From positions 17,051,672-17,115,671 of the forward strand of contig JABBOT010000004.1 in assembly GCA_016165875.1 (NCBI GenBank): a DNA stretch of 64,000 nucleotides, in the 5' to 3' direction. The notes under the pieces were generated by a model. It did no database searches, was not told the origin of the DNA, and worked only from the letters and a program-made list of their open reading frames with translations. The position numbers were made by a program, and so were the translations under genes. Positions 46,017 to 57,959 of this stretch are shown here, piece by piece (the stretch's first letter is position 1; every line of letters begins with the position of its first letter). The stretch comes from Acanthopleura granulata (lineage: Eukaryota > Mollusca > Polyplacophora > Chitonida > Chitonidae).

Positions 46017-46069
46017 AAGACTGAATCAGTGAAGCAGTCAACAGTTTTCAATAATGACAAGATGTTAGC

Positions 46070-47640
46070 AATGTTCTAGGCGGATGGACGAAATCAGTAT
46101 CCAAATCGTGTTTGATGCCAATTTATGATATCGTTAATCAGATACATATCTCAGTTGCATTTTGATTGCAATTGCATATATCAGCGTGGTGATCATACTC
46201 ACCACAATGAACACAGGACCCTTAGCCACGAGTTAAGCGGAATTAGACACAATTATGAATCCCAGAGATTCTGGACACGTATTTACTAACAAGAGAAGTG
46301 CACTCGTTATGATGTTGATTGAAATCATCAAATAACAAACAGGATCCAATAAGTGCTGCAAGGCGAGATATGTACACACCTGTGCAGGAACCTTTGGTAT
46401 ATTGCCATCCAAGTAATGGTTTTGACAGATGTTACTAACGAGAAGTTCAAGCAAGTTCATAGAACATCCCTTAAAATGCCAGAGACATGCTTCGTGAAAT
46501 GTCTAAAGCAGTGTTGTAGTTAAGACAAAGTCTGTTGGTTTCACAAGTGACCAAGTGATCTAAAAAATCGCAATTAGTGGTGTGCCAACTTTTCATGTAT
46601 TGATATTTTTCGGCGAGTTTTGAGTGGCACCTCAAACCAAGGATTGACTTCTGCTGAAAACCAAAAAGTAACAGAACTATGGTATACAGTGTAAAACCAG
46701 AGCAGCGACTGCAGTGTGACAGTTGGCAAGTGGTCACACATAACCGACAAAGACCTACCCAAGTCAGTTTACCTCAATTAGGGTTTTATTCTAACAGTTC
46801 CTGTAAATGATAAAAAAGTAATAACTTGAATGCGCAGTGAATGTTCTAGGCGGATGAATAAATCAGTAGCCAAAACCTGTATCATTTCATTATATATGGT
46901 ATCGACAATCAACCGTGTATCTCAGTTGCGCTTTGATTGCGCTTATATCACACTCAATACGATGAACAAATGGCCCCTAGCGCCGGGTTAAGCCGAATTG
47001 GACACAGAAAGCAGAGTACCAGAGATTCTGAACACTTCGTCCGTATTTACAAATAAGAGAGGCGTACTCACTGTAAAATTTAAGAAACTTAGAGTGAAGG
47101 CTTTTCATGGAATATTTTTGACATAACAGTTTTGGCCGTGATAATTTCTAACTGTTGAAATCATCACACAGCGCACAGGATCTAACGAATGCTACAAGGC
47201 GAGATACGTATATGCCATATGCAGGACCCTTCGGTATATTACTATCCAAGTAGGGATAATTCACAATATCAAAATCGAAGCTATCCCTCTTGGCGTGATA
47301 GGAACCATTGTCGTCTTTGTAGAGGTACAAGTCCAGATAAGATGTACCTTATCTGTAGTTTATTTTAAATCAAGCGACGGTGGATGTATATCTGTCACAG
47401 CTTTTGTTATATAAGAGTTATTTACAGCTTGCAGATCATCAACAGTTTGGTTAATGAGAAAGATCGAGCCTGATGAAGATTACTTTTTAATAACTTCTGC
47501 ACATAGTCGTATACATACGAGAACAAGTATAGTTCTGCCCAAAGTCTTACACAAAGAACTACAGCATAAAAATAAAACCAGAACAGCGACAGCAGTGATA
47601 GTTGGCAAATGGTCACACGTGGCTGGTAAAATCCGGCCCC
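46070..47640. repeat. Two diverged tandem units of an unknown repeat, about 0.8-0.9 kb each
   Basis: Unit starts 'aatgttctaggcggatg' lie at about 46070 and 46842. Matching pieces in the same order are: 'tctcagttgc', 'gcgggttaagccgaattgg'-type text, 'ccagagattctg' with 'cgtatttac', 'gaaatcatca...caggatc', 'aaggcgagata', 'ggtatatt' with 'atccaagta', and near the end of each unit a 'aaaaccag...gcgac...gttggcaa.tggtcacac' module. Reverse-orientation pieces recur at about 48425-48600 and 63405-63480. No coding capacity is evident. Confidence 0.65.
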
Positions 47641-47935
47641 AGGTTTTAATTTAACTGTTCATGGTAGGCGTGACTTGCCAGGGAATTGGCAATCTCATCA
47701 GTGTGTTTAAACTGTCGCCTACGAATAAGGGCAATATAAAGGAGATTTACCTCGGTTAGGGTTTACACGCCTCTATAGCACAAAGAGATTTTCCGATTCA
47801 GTGCGTCTAATGCAAGACACCTTTAGATCAAGATTATAGTAACTCAGATGCAGATCTATAGGTTAACATCTGGTTAAACGCCAACTTTTTATGTCGCAAG
47901 TTAAAGAATCTACTCTTGCTTGCAAGATGTATTTG

Positions 47936-48064
47936 AAATGTTCCTAAGTAAAATTAACTATTTTTTTTTTCTGTCAGCTCACATTGATTTTCCTCTAATC
48001 TTACGCTGACGCAAATACCAATTGTTCATATGTCATTAGCACGTCGGAGATTGCAGATTGTTGC
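47936..48064. repeat. Direct repeat, left copy (about 128 bp)
   Basis: 'aaaattaactatttt' then 'agctcacattgattttcctc' and 'ttcatatgtcattagcacgt' to 'cggagattg' matches 48974-49097 in the same order with few mismatches. It is one of the best-kept repeats in this stretch. Confidence 0.85.
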
Positions 48065-48856
48065 TAAAACATATTTTAGGAGGAACAATCTCATCTTTGG
48101 AGTGCTGTATTTTGAGCGAAGGAGTCCTTTACTTTGACGTCGAGGCGTCACAATCAGCCAGGTGAAAGTGACACCATAGTGTCAGGGCCTAATGCATGGG
48201 ATGTCAGTCGTCAAAAGTTACGGCAACGGCGGAAGAAATTGCAAAACTGTGCTATTACCGGAGTCAGAAGCATGTCCGCTAGGAACACGAACTATGTATT
48301 TCGACATATTTTGTGTTCACAGACAGATCCCAAGAAGCTGATACGCTGCCTGGGAGAGAATTTTTGGTCGAGGAGCTAACTCGACAAGATCCTCATATTG
48401 TTTCCAGACAAGGAAACAAGGACATCTAATTCCGCTTTACACGGGGCTAGGGACTGTATGTTAATCGTGTTGAGTGTGATGACCACGTTGGATATATGCA
48501 TCAAAGCGCAACTCAGATACATATTTGATTATCGACAACCATATGTACTAAAATAGTATACGACTTTGAAACTGATTTTGTTTATCCGCCTTTAACATTC
48601 ATTATGTCTTTTGTTGACTGTTTCTCTTTGCATGAATCCATCCTACGTTTTATATCTTGTATAGTTTCTTAGTTCTTTGATGGTTTGTGTTATTTGTCGT
48701 CTTTGGAAACTGGTCTTGCAATTATTGACTCGGGACGCCCATTTTGGTTGACGAATGGCATACCAATGTCGGTTTCGACGCCTAGGTTCCGAGTAAGCCA
48801 AATCCAAGACGAATGAACTATCAGCGCGGAACGCCAACAACCAAAAATGACTGGAT

Positions 48857-48975
48857 TGTTTTTATTTGTTTGCTTGGTATTTTACCGCATACTCAAGCAT
48901 GAGTACGGCGGCAGCCAGCATTATAGTAGGAGGAACTCACGACCATCGGCAGGTTGCTGGCGGACCTTCCCATAA
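48857..48975 (-). mobile_element. Truncated tRNA-derived SINE
   Basis: 'tattttaccgcatactcaag', 'cagccagcattatagtagga' and 'catcggcaggttgctggcgg' give the family body; the head is missing. Confidence 0.75.
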
Positions 48976-49097
48976 ATGTATCTAAGCAAAATTAACTATT
49001 TTTTCGGTTAGCTCACATTGATTTTCCTCTAATCTTACGCTGACGCAAATACTAATTGTTCATATGTCATTAGCACGTCGGAGATTGCCGATTGTTG
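48974..49097. repeat. Direct repeat, right copy
   Basis: Partner of 47936-48064. The two lie about 1.04 kb apart and in the same orientation. Confidence 0.85.
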
Positions 49098-50199
49098 CCG
49101 ACGTGTGGCTTTGGAACTGGCAACCGCGGTCGGAGATAGATCTAAGCCAGGTAAGAAATCCACTAAATGGCAACTCGTTGAGAATCATCCGGTCACATTG
49201 GAAATATCTCAACAAATTTTATCACACACTCAGTGGAGACATTACGCTGAGGGGCACGCAATGAAATCTTGGATGTTGAAGGAGATAACGACACCAATCG
49301 CCTTTCGCTCTGCAAACATACCTCCCTGCTAACTGAAGCTAAAGAGCTAAAAGAATGCAATGAAGGGTCACGTCCAGTTGTTAACAAGACCGTCTTAAGT
49401 GACCTGTCAGTACCATCAAGCCAGGCATCTTCGAACTCCCCCGGAGAAAAGTCGGAAATGCCTCAATCATCCCGTGATTTCCGGCAAAATATTGGTCTAG
49501 GCACTGCTCTAGCAAACATAGGTGAGTCATTGCAGATAGACGGTTCGAGGATTCCCAATCTGTCAAACGTTCATGATATGGAATTTCCTGGTGTTCCACA
49601 GAACCCCTAACGCGAGAACATATCCCTGAACATGTGGAGGAACCGACAGCTGAAGGAAAAGGAGTAAAGTAAAGGAATCTCGCAGGCTGGACTGAGCTGT
49701 ACCAGTGTTGTTGAATACGGTTTGTGTTACGACATGGAGATATACAGCACAGCACCACGGTACAGTACACCTTCGCTGTCACAGTGATGACTGTATAGGT
49801 ATATTACTAAGCCCATGGCGAAACAGATTCTGGAGCTATCCCAAAAGAAGTTCCTTTGCAATGTGACTGAAGGATGAGCGTGACAGTGTCTGTCAGACGG
49901 GGAAGGAACGTGTTATATTGCGGGGTAAGCACACGAGTACAGCAAAGAAATCCCGCAAATATACATGGAGTTGCATTAGCATACTGTTGTTGAACGCGGT
50001 TTGTGTTATGGTATGGCGATACACATCACCGAAACACAATACAGTAAATGGTTTTTTATCATAAGCTTCATTTAGTAAGACATTTCTATATATATGGTTT
50101 TGTATAAAGTCTGTACTACATGTATTTTTATGTGTACATATTCAGATTAGTTATGATGACTTCTTTCTTAAGAATAATGTTAAACGATTATTTGCGTTA

Positions 50200-51100
50200 A
50201 AAGAAACTTTTTGATGATAGTTTGTAACGGTTTTGCAAATCGGAATGTGGTTTTGTGAATAAAGTCTCCCACAAAGAGTTTGAAACGTGCTCGAAACTGC
50301 AAAACGCCCTTAACGGAAACAGAAACATATCCACTGGGAACACCGACTGTGTATTGCGACATATTTTGTGTCCACGAACAGATCTCTAGAATTTCAGATG
50401 CTGCCTGCGAAATAATGCTCGGTCGAGGAGGTAGTTGAACAAGATCCTCATACAGGTTCCAGACAAGGAAACATGGACTTCCAAGTAAATCATAAAAACC
50501 AAGTTCACGACAGATGAACCATGAGCGCGAGAGGCCAACAAGTAAAGACGATTTGGTTGTGGAGGACATTGAGGACATTAGCCCGGTTCGGTTTGGGGAT
50601 TCGCTCCTTAGGATCTAAGCCAAGTAAGAAACCCTCTGTAAGGCCACACAGAGAGAATCGCCCAGTCACAGCGGATCTCAATAAATTTATCACAATGGAA
50701 TAGTTGCAACTGGGTGATGACAACTTGACCAATCGCATCTATTTCACCAAACATAGATAACTCCCCGTTGAATGAAGCTATAAAGCTAAGAGAATACATT
50801 GAAGCCCCACATCTTCTTAAGTAACCTGTCAATTCCATGAAGCCAGACGTCTTCGAACTCCGCCAGGGAAAAGTCGGAAAAGCCTCAGTCATCCCGTGAT
50901 TTCCAGCAAAAGATGAGTCCGTACAGTTCTCCAGCGAACTCAGTAGACGCATTGCAACTGGATGGTTCGATTGGTTCCCAATTTGACAGTATATGATATG
51001 GAGCTCCCTGATGTTCCGCAGGAAAACCTCAACGCGAGGATATATGCCTGAGCCGACGGCTGAAGGAAGAAAAGTAAAGATTGGGAAACGCTTCAGAGAA
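50200..51100 (+). repeat. Unknown coding-like repeat, copy B
   Basis: More decayed partner of 48120-49770, with several stops in every frame. It lacks the SINE fragment and the direct repeat that sit within copy A, so those two were inserted into (or arose in) copy A only. Confidence 0.55.
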
Positions 51101-51600
51101 GGAAATCAGGGACTTTATTCCCTGTGTTCCTTTTGCGACTACCCGTAAAACTGTTCAAAGCCTTTGTATAATAGAATACCGTTAAGCGCCGAGTTAAAGC
51201 AGAATAATTATTAATCTATATGTTGCAACTGTTACCGTTGCCAGGGTAATTTGTTTTTATTAACCGTTTTATACAGCAGTGTTGATGGAGTGTCTTCAAA
51301 CTGTTGTTTTTATGATGTTTCGGTGTGCTATATTCGGGCCAGTATGACCAGTTTGTATGAGCTGAAGAATTAAATTATTCCACACAGCGCAAGTCTTTCT
51401 TTCTGGCCAGCTTTGGTCTTTTGGAACCACAGGAAGATTAACTTTATCTCCATGATGTAGGTTACAAGAGTTTTCAAAATGGCTGCTAGTGGTGAGCCGT
51501 TTGGTACATTTGAACTTTTTATTGGTAACCTGAGCACAAGACTTATTTAGTTTCATCAGTAAAGGTAGAAAATTATGAAAATAGATTCAATCGGGAAACT

Positions 51601-51660
51601 CGCCACGATATGGTTGAGATATTGCCGATCTGGCGTTAAGCCATAATCATTCATTCATTC
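51601..51660 (-). repeat. Inverted copy of the 43729-43792 repeat
   Basis: Reverse complement reads 'gattatggcttaacgccaga', 'tcggcaatatctcaaccata', 'tcgtggcg', differing at a few positions from the first copy. Confidence 0.65.
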
Positions 51661-51884
51661 AATCGGGAAATGGGCAACCACAGAAAAGGGGAGTTGGATT
51701 GCCACTTGCGTTCACTGATTTTAAGTTCGGAGATCTGTGGCGATTTTTTTTGGAGTACAGTTGATGGACTGGGAGTTGCCAGAATTTTGAAATATCACCC
51801 TCAGTCCATGTACATGGACTATCTGTACACGCGGAATTGCAAGACAGCAGATGCTTTATGCACACATTTAAAGTTAAATTTGTA

Positions 51885-51945
51885 TCCTTGAATACAGCGT
51901 AAAACACTAACCAATCAAATAAATAAATATATAAATAAATATTAA
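51885..51945 (+). repeat. SINE tail fragment
   Basis: 'cttgaatacagcgtaaaaca' then 'ctaaccaatcaaataaataa' is the 3' end of the main SINE family in direct orientation. Confidence 0.6.
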
Positions 51946-52094
51946 TTTGCCTTTCTGCGTCTGCTTTGATGAAAAACGGGTTCTCTAAAAAAGCGTCGCT
52001 TTTGCTGTCGTGATGTGATTCCCGACGGCTTTTTTTGTTGTGGTTGTTGTTGTTCTCAAGTTGGTTATTTGAAAGGACTGGTTAGTGCAATACC

Positions 52095-54930
52095 AAAGAC
52101 TACAGCATAGAGAGTAAAACCAAAGCAGAGACGACAATGTGGCAGATGATCCAATGGCTACAAATGTGAGCTTGAGAGTTCTAGGTGGGTTGTCTTTTTT
52201 AGACCTGTACAAATTACACTTCTGGCAACCAGTCTCTCATGTAATGATTCCACAGTAGGCACGTTAAAGGTACTAATAAATGAGGACCACCAGTCATTCC
52301 GTGAAGTTATATACAATTGCCAGTATCATTCCCAAAATATATTACCTTTTGCACCTACAAAGACAAAGTTGTTTGGCTCGTTAAGGAAAGTTGTTTGGCT
52401 CGTTAAGGAGTCAGTGGTGCATGAGATTTAAAGGCAAACATATATCTTCAAGATATAAATAAGACCATTAAAGAACCTAAACAAAACTTTAGCAATGAGA
52501 CATCAACAGTGAATGAGATCACGTAGAGTGTATGTGTGTGACTATTTGACACCTCTCACACCATCATCGCTTCTCTGGTTTTACCCTGTCTGTTATATTG
52601 TATTTTTGCATACACGGGTTTCTGACGTTGGACTAAGCATATCAGAGTGGTCCCATTGCATGGTTTTCATGTTAATGTCCAATGTGATGAAATCACAGCA
52701 TTTTTAGTGATTCTAGACCAGTGACGTCTAGGATATTACATTTAATATTACAGTATTTTTGCTTTTATACAATTCTGATTAAAACCTCGTGCTAGCAGCT
52801 GTGCAAGATGAACAGCTAGAGTAAAAGCCTAAGATAAACTGGCAAGAGGCAGAATTTCACTGGATGCGGGTGACCATATGCCAACTATCACATTGTCGTA
52901 GATGCTATGGTTTCACCCTCTGTGCTTTAGTATTTTATATTAAGACTCCTTTCCTCTTCAGTATAATTGTTTCATGTATATATTAACCATGCAAGAGGAG
53001 GAGTAGAATAGAAATAATTTTCCATTGATACATTATGTGGTGGATGATCGAAAGGAATTCTGCTTGTAAAGGGTGCATAGGTGACTTTCAACTTCCTCTT
53101 TGGTAACATTGTGTGAATAAACATTCGCTCTTGTTTGTTTTTCAAATGTCTCGAAGTTCGACAAGACTACAGTGATTAACCTTTTGGTGTAGGGAGAAAA
53201 TTAAATCCCTCGGATACAGAAAGAGTATATAATCGTCCGTATTTTATTTATTTAATTTGTGTACTTATGCGACTTTTACAACAGCATTATGGTGGGAGGA
53301 AACAGGGGAAAGCCCGGCAGGGAATCCACGACCATCCGAAAGTTATTGGCGGACCTTCCCACGTACGACCGTATAATCATCCGTAAGAGATGTGTCAGAT
53401 GCTACAATGCGAATTCATTTTGTGTTTCTGTAAGTTTGCGTTCATCATATTATGCTTTCATACAAGTAGAGTTTCTTTTTCAACATGTAATTTAATGTAG
53501 AGACACATATTGTGTACAAATACCCTGCGGCATAACTGAATTACACAACTTGATAAACAGCAGTCTAGGAGTGTGTTATATACGTGTGCTAATCGGGTTA
53601 CACTGACCTGATCCCGTAAGTCACTGGTTGCGGATGACCACTTGCCAACAACCATGCTTTCGTCCCTCTTCTGGTTTTACTCTCCATGCTTTGGTCTTTC
53701 GTATTGTTTGCTTCTTGCAGGGTTTACACATAACTTATTCCCTTTCATTCAACACCACGAAGTTTTATGGGTCAAGTGGAGGAAATTTAAGTATATGGGC
53801 AAATTGTACCGGCGAATTCTCCCATCTTTGACATGAAGTTATCTAATTGAAGTAAGTTGACAAGAGGCCAGGCTCTGAATGCAGTAGTAGTTTAAAATGT
53901 CATACTGTTGGAAATTAGGTGCCTTCGTGCAATCAAATATGTATCTGAGTTGCGCTGAGAAAGCACGGGAATTCAGAAAATTCTTTGTCCGAGAATGGGA
54001 GTGGGTAACTTTAGCAGGCCCTAAGATGGCACGTGAAAAATGGGGATTTCCCATCAATTACCCACAGCGATCCAGTTGAAAGCACACGTGTATATGTTGC
54101 AATCGAACATTCCAGTGAATGAATGAATAATAGCAATATAAACGCTCTTTTGCGATACAAGGTGTGCAAAAATGCAGTACATTTTATACTCACAACACAT
54201 TAATTTCCGGTTATGTGTCAACATTTATTTAGGCTCAAGCGCTATAATTTAAAATGAAGACGGAACACGGAAAATCCTTCAGGTCACTCCTGCTCAATTC
54301 GACCAGTTGAGTATAACATTTGGCTCCGGATTGAAGACGGGTGGAGCACTGATTGGATAATACTGCCACACAGACAGTCTAGAATGTTGATACAGTATAA
54401 ATTTCACACCTAGCCAAAAATTTGTAATAATTTTGTCTGTTTGGGATACAACTGAAAACTTTTTGTCTGGGTTACTACCCGTATCCCCCACCCCACCCCA
54501 CCCCCATGACAAAATGCTACTACGTACATTTGAGCGGATTCTGCTGAATGACTAAGAAATCCCCTGGGCGTGGTCTATTTGCATTATTTTCATGTTATTG
54601 TATACGTATAAGATGCGATGACAGCACTTTGCGCAATTCTAGATCAGTTCCGTCCGATAAATTTCATTTAACATTACTGTAATTTGTTTTACCTACTTCT
54701 GCTCAAGCAATGGTGCCAGAGGGCATGTAAATTATTAATTCTTAAGCACTCACAATGAACAGTTAGAATAAAACCTTAACTGAGGTAAACTAACAAGAGG
54801 CCGGATTTCACTGATAACGTGTGACCATGTAGCAACTATCATACTGTTCTCACTGCTCTGGTTTTTACTCTCTGTGCTGGAGTCATTTATATTATAAAGT
54901 CATCTCTATAAACTAATAATTATATATTCC
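52095..54930. repeat. Cluster of diverged dispersed repeat units
   Basis: The module 'gtgaccac.tgccaactatca' with 'ctctggttttac.ctctgtgct' occurs on the + strand at about 52535, 52868, 53630 and 54820, and on the - strand at about 52095-52165. It also ends each tandem unit at 46-47.6 kb. Around two of the + copies a longer unit is shared: 'ttctaga.cagt...cgtc' with 'catttaa.attac.gta.ttt', then 'aactaacaagaggc.g.atttcactg'. No ORF is conserved across copies. Confidence 0.55.
53240..53372 (-). mobile_element. Truncated tRNA-derived SINE
   Basis: 'ttatttatttaatttgtgta', 'cagcattatggtgggaggaa', 'cacgaccatccgaaagttat' and 'tggcggaccttcccacgtac'. The head is missing. Confidence 0.75.
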
Positions 54931-54934
54931 TTTC

Positions 54935-55290
54935 CTACTGCAGTTACCGTGAGCCTTTATTAACGCAAAAGAATTGTAGAGGCCTAAACTTAGTCGTGCT
55001 TAGTTGGGTTATACATGACTTCGTGCCCTCGCCGTCGGTCGTTTTTAAGGTGTCCCTCTGTAACGGCTTACCGACTGCCCCGTAACCAGTAAGGCCTTGT
55101 GGTAAAATCGAGCCATTCAGGTTTGTCGGGTATAAAGAAATTATTTCGAAAATAAAAAATCAAGTTTGATTTGTTCATTTGGGAATTTACAATTTACACT
55201 TTACACAACAATATTTCGTTTAAGCCACAGGAACCGTGTTTTGGGCAGAGGTCACCATTCAAGGCTTAGTGAACCCACCGTTATTGGCAA
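54935..55290 (+). repeat. Dispersed repeat, copy 1 (partner at 61970)
   Basis: 'cctttattaacgc.aa.gaattgt.gaggcct', 'tgccctcgccg.cg.tcgt', 'ccagtaaggc', 'aaatcgagc' and 'ttcaggtttgt' recur in the same order at 61970-62260. After them 'cagaggtcaccattcaaggc' is inverted relative to the 62410-62440 text. Confidence 0.6.
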
Positions 55291-56957
55291 AATACAGACT
55301 TAAATAAAAGTGGGTTAATGTTTATAATCCTGGTTATTACATTTACCAAGTGATGTTTGGAACATTGCACTTAACATCACTGCTATTTTTTCACCTAATT
55401 CTGCTTAAGCCAAGGTGCTAACTAGGTGGTGTATGCTGTTCAGTCTAGTATAATATAATCACGAATTTTGAGGAAAATGTCAACAGAATATGTAAAAACA
55501 GGTTAGTTATTTCAAAAACTAATTCCCTAGCGTTACATAGAGATGTGATATCGAGTGATTGATTACTCTCGGGGGCATAGAGGTTTTTTTCACTTATTCA
55601 TTAGGGTTACACGGTCATGTGGACGACCGTTTGGGGACATTGAGAGAGGTTATGTTCGAAGGCCCCAAGGTACGCTCGTTTACCGCATGGCGATTGAAGA
55701 TCAGCTCGACCGCTGGGACCCTGTCTGCCAGAGCAATGTAACTGTTGTAAATGATGTCGCGGCCATGTTTATCCTGACCATTCTAAAACTATTGTTGTTT
55801 GAGGGTATTTCTATAATGATTTGCATTCTCATTTAACAAAGATCCATGAGCAAATCACCAATGTCGTAGCTTTACTTGATGGGTTTTCTTTTGTAATATT
55901 TTCTTGTAAATACCTCTTTTTGACCTCTACGGTTTTTATTTTTTAATGTTCTACTTTATGGTCAGTTCTGTAGTAACTTTATTGCTTCTCTGTCAGAGGA
56001 AGTCATATCACATTAAGCTGTCTTCAACTGAAAATGTTTGTCTGAAAGAAAAAAATAATAACATTAAGCCCACTTAGAAATGTGTAAAATCTTCATTTGT
56101 TTCAATTATGGGCTCACGAAGCTATCTCCCTTTATACATTATTCGAAAAGTTATCTGTCAACAAACTTCTGGCCTTGATTGTTTCCCAGTTGAATAAACT
56201 ATTCTTCTGAATTCTACCCTGAAAGAAATTTCCTACAACTCTGCTGCTTTGTCACCTTCACAATAGTGTAATGGCAAATTACATTACATTTGCCTGTCTA
56301 CTCAGGCAAAGGAAACGTGGAGACCGCACGTAGCGCCCTCTATGATGTCATTTTCACAAAGAGTAACTTTCTTTTCACCTCTAGTTTGTATTTAGCTGAG
56401 AAAGTATAACACTGTACGTTTTCAGGTGTAACGAACAGCAGACCAAACACCAACATTCGATATATATAACTACCCACTTCATTGTTAGAGGGCAAATAAT
56501 AATTGCACTTGGGGGCAATCCCACCGTTACGTGTGCGACATTCAGGCTTTGTTGTTTTTTTTACTCTTTGATTAAATGACTTAAATTTCGAACGAAGATG
56601 TGGATTTTTTGCGTACTAACTCTACTCTCCTATTGCACTTGAAGATAAAATCAGGACATTAATCAATTCTAATTTACTTTCACCATCTAAAATTTGGAAA
56701 TTTTATTACCTGTGCGACTCACGCAATTTTGTATTCCACACATCAGGGTAGTCAATTTAAAAAAATGTGTGAATTGTGAAAGGGCATGTCAAACATCTGT
56801 AACATTGAAGACAGGCATAAGTAAGATATATTTACCACATACAGCGTGGGACATTTCTGGCACAAATACTTATAATATCCCTGTTACGTGAGCGACAACT
56901 TGTGTGAAATAGGTCTACCAGAACATGCCAAGCAGGTTTCAAACAACTAATTTCACA
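55291..56957. other. Non-coding stretch, no gene seen
   Basis: A 93-codon ORF (55555-55836) and overlapping frames have no recognisable similarity and no splice context. I see nothing else I can name. Confidence 0.4.
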
Positions 56958-57445
56958 TTAAAGGCAACGACCACACAAAAATGAAATTATCAGTGAAAAG
57001 ACCCTGAAAAACTATATCTAATTATACCTTCACTCATTTTTAAAATTGTTTTTTTATCACAAAATTACACAGAGGCATATATTTTGATTGTATGGTGGGT
57101 TTTATGGACCATATTGATAATGTGGTTAACCAGTGACGTCACACAGCTTTGTGTACACCTTTATTTTTCAGCTCTGAATAAAGTCCTTGTGAAGAGTACT
57201 CCTGTAGTGTTTGCCTGTGTATGAAAACGCTAACATTTCTGGTTTTAAAGCCATAGGAAAGTCAGCGTGACGTCACTGGTAAACCACATCATCAATATGG
57301 TCGATAAAACCCACCAGATATTCAAAAAGTTTGACTGCGTTTATGTTAGTTCAAAGAAATCTACAAAAAATCAGCCAAGGTATTTTCAGATACAGTTTTT
57401 AATAGTCTTTTCACTCACCATAATTTATGTGGTCTTTTCCTTTAA
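56958..57445. mobile_element. TTAA-bounded palindromic MITE, 488 bp
   Basis: The left arm runs ttaaaggcaacgaccacac ... 'gtgaaaagaccctgaaaaac' ... 'gtgggttttatggaccatat', 'tgtggttaaccagtgacgtc'. The right arm is its reverse complement with mismatches: 'gtgacgtcactggtaaacca', 'aatatggtcgataaaaccca' ... 'gtcttttcactcaccataa' ... 'gtggtcttttcctttaa'. The arms are about 180-240 bases long with a small non-palindromic centre near 57150-57265. TTAA at both ends suggests a piggyBac-type target site. An ORF at 57267-57467 is just one arm. Confidence 0.75.
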
Positions 57446-57959
57446 ATCATTTGAATTTATTATCTGAAAACTGCATGAATAACAAAAATTTAGTGTACAA
57501 AGACCGGTATTAAACTAACAGTTCTATTTCACATACTCTGACATGTTGGCAATAACAGCCTTTAATACGCATGTGCCCTGAATCTATGGACTGCTGTACA
57601 TGTATGTCATTACAACTTTGTCAAACACTGTTCAATGACAAACCTTGCTTAACCTGCTGCATGATTATATCCTTGTACCCCAAACGTTTGTGAACAACAA
57701 ACTGCTAACTGCAAAAATGTACATGTCAGTCAAATCTGTCTTGACAAGTTAAACTACTGAAATACCTATTAAAGTGTCAAATTTTGTCCATCAGTGAAGA
57801 GTGTATAATGCATTATGAGTGAGGATATTGAACTAATTCAAGTAGAATAAGCAGTTTTATTAATTTGCATAGCCTTCCTAAAAGGTTTGAAATTTGAACT
57901 GTTCCCTTTACCCAGCTACTTCGCTGGTGAAATTTTGTAGACAAAGTCATGTGGAAAGT
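57446..57959. other. Non-coding stretch, no gene seen
   Basis: AT-rich, with no recognisable gene, repeat or RNA. Confidence 0.35.

Larger units (their letters stand above)
43793..46069. other. Non-coding stretch, no gene seen
   Basis: AT-rich. A fragment related to the GC-rich palindromic repeat lies at about 44909-44970, annotated separately. A (TA)n microsatellite pair lies at about 45975-46016. The remaining ORFs are short and have no recognisable similarity. Confidence 0.4.
48120..49770 (+). repeat. Unknown coding-like repeat, copy A
   Basis: Blocks of this stretch recur at 50200-51100 in the same order. Examples are 'cgacatattttgtgt.cac', 'ggtcgaggag', 'acaagatcctcata', 'ccagacaaggaaaca', then 'gaagctaaagagctaa'-type text, 'cttcgaactcc', 'gaaaagtcggaaa', 'tcatcccgtgatttcc' and 'ccgac.gctgaagga'. 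Copy A still holds a 113-codon open frame (49269-49610) rich in serine and acidic residues (SSQASSNSPGEKSEMPQSS). It is interrupted by a SINE fragment (48857-48975) and the right copy of a direct repeat (48974-49097). No known domain is recognised. Confidence 0.55.
51101..52090. other. Non-coding stretch with small repeat fragments
   Basis: No gene is supported. It holds the inverted copy of the 43729 repeat (51601-51660) and a SINE tail (51885-51945). Confidence 0.4.

Noticed and set aside
49381..49782. 133-codon - strand ORF
   Set aside because: Antisense to the open frame of the unknown repeat copy A; no independent support.
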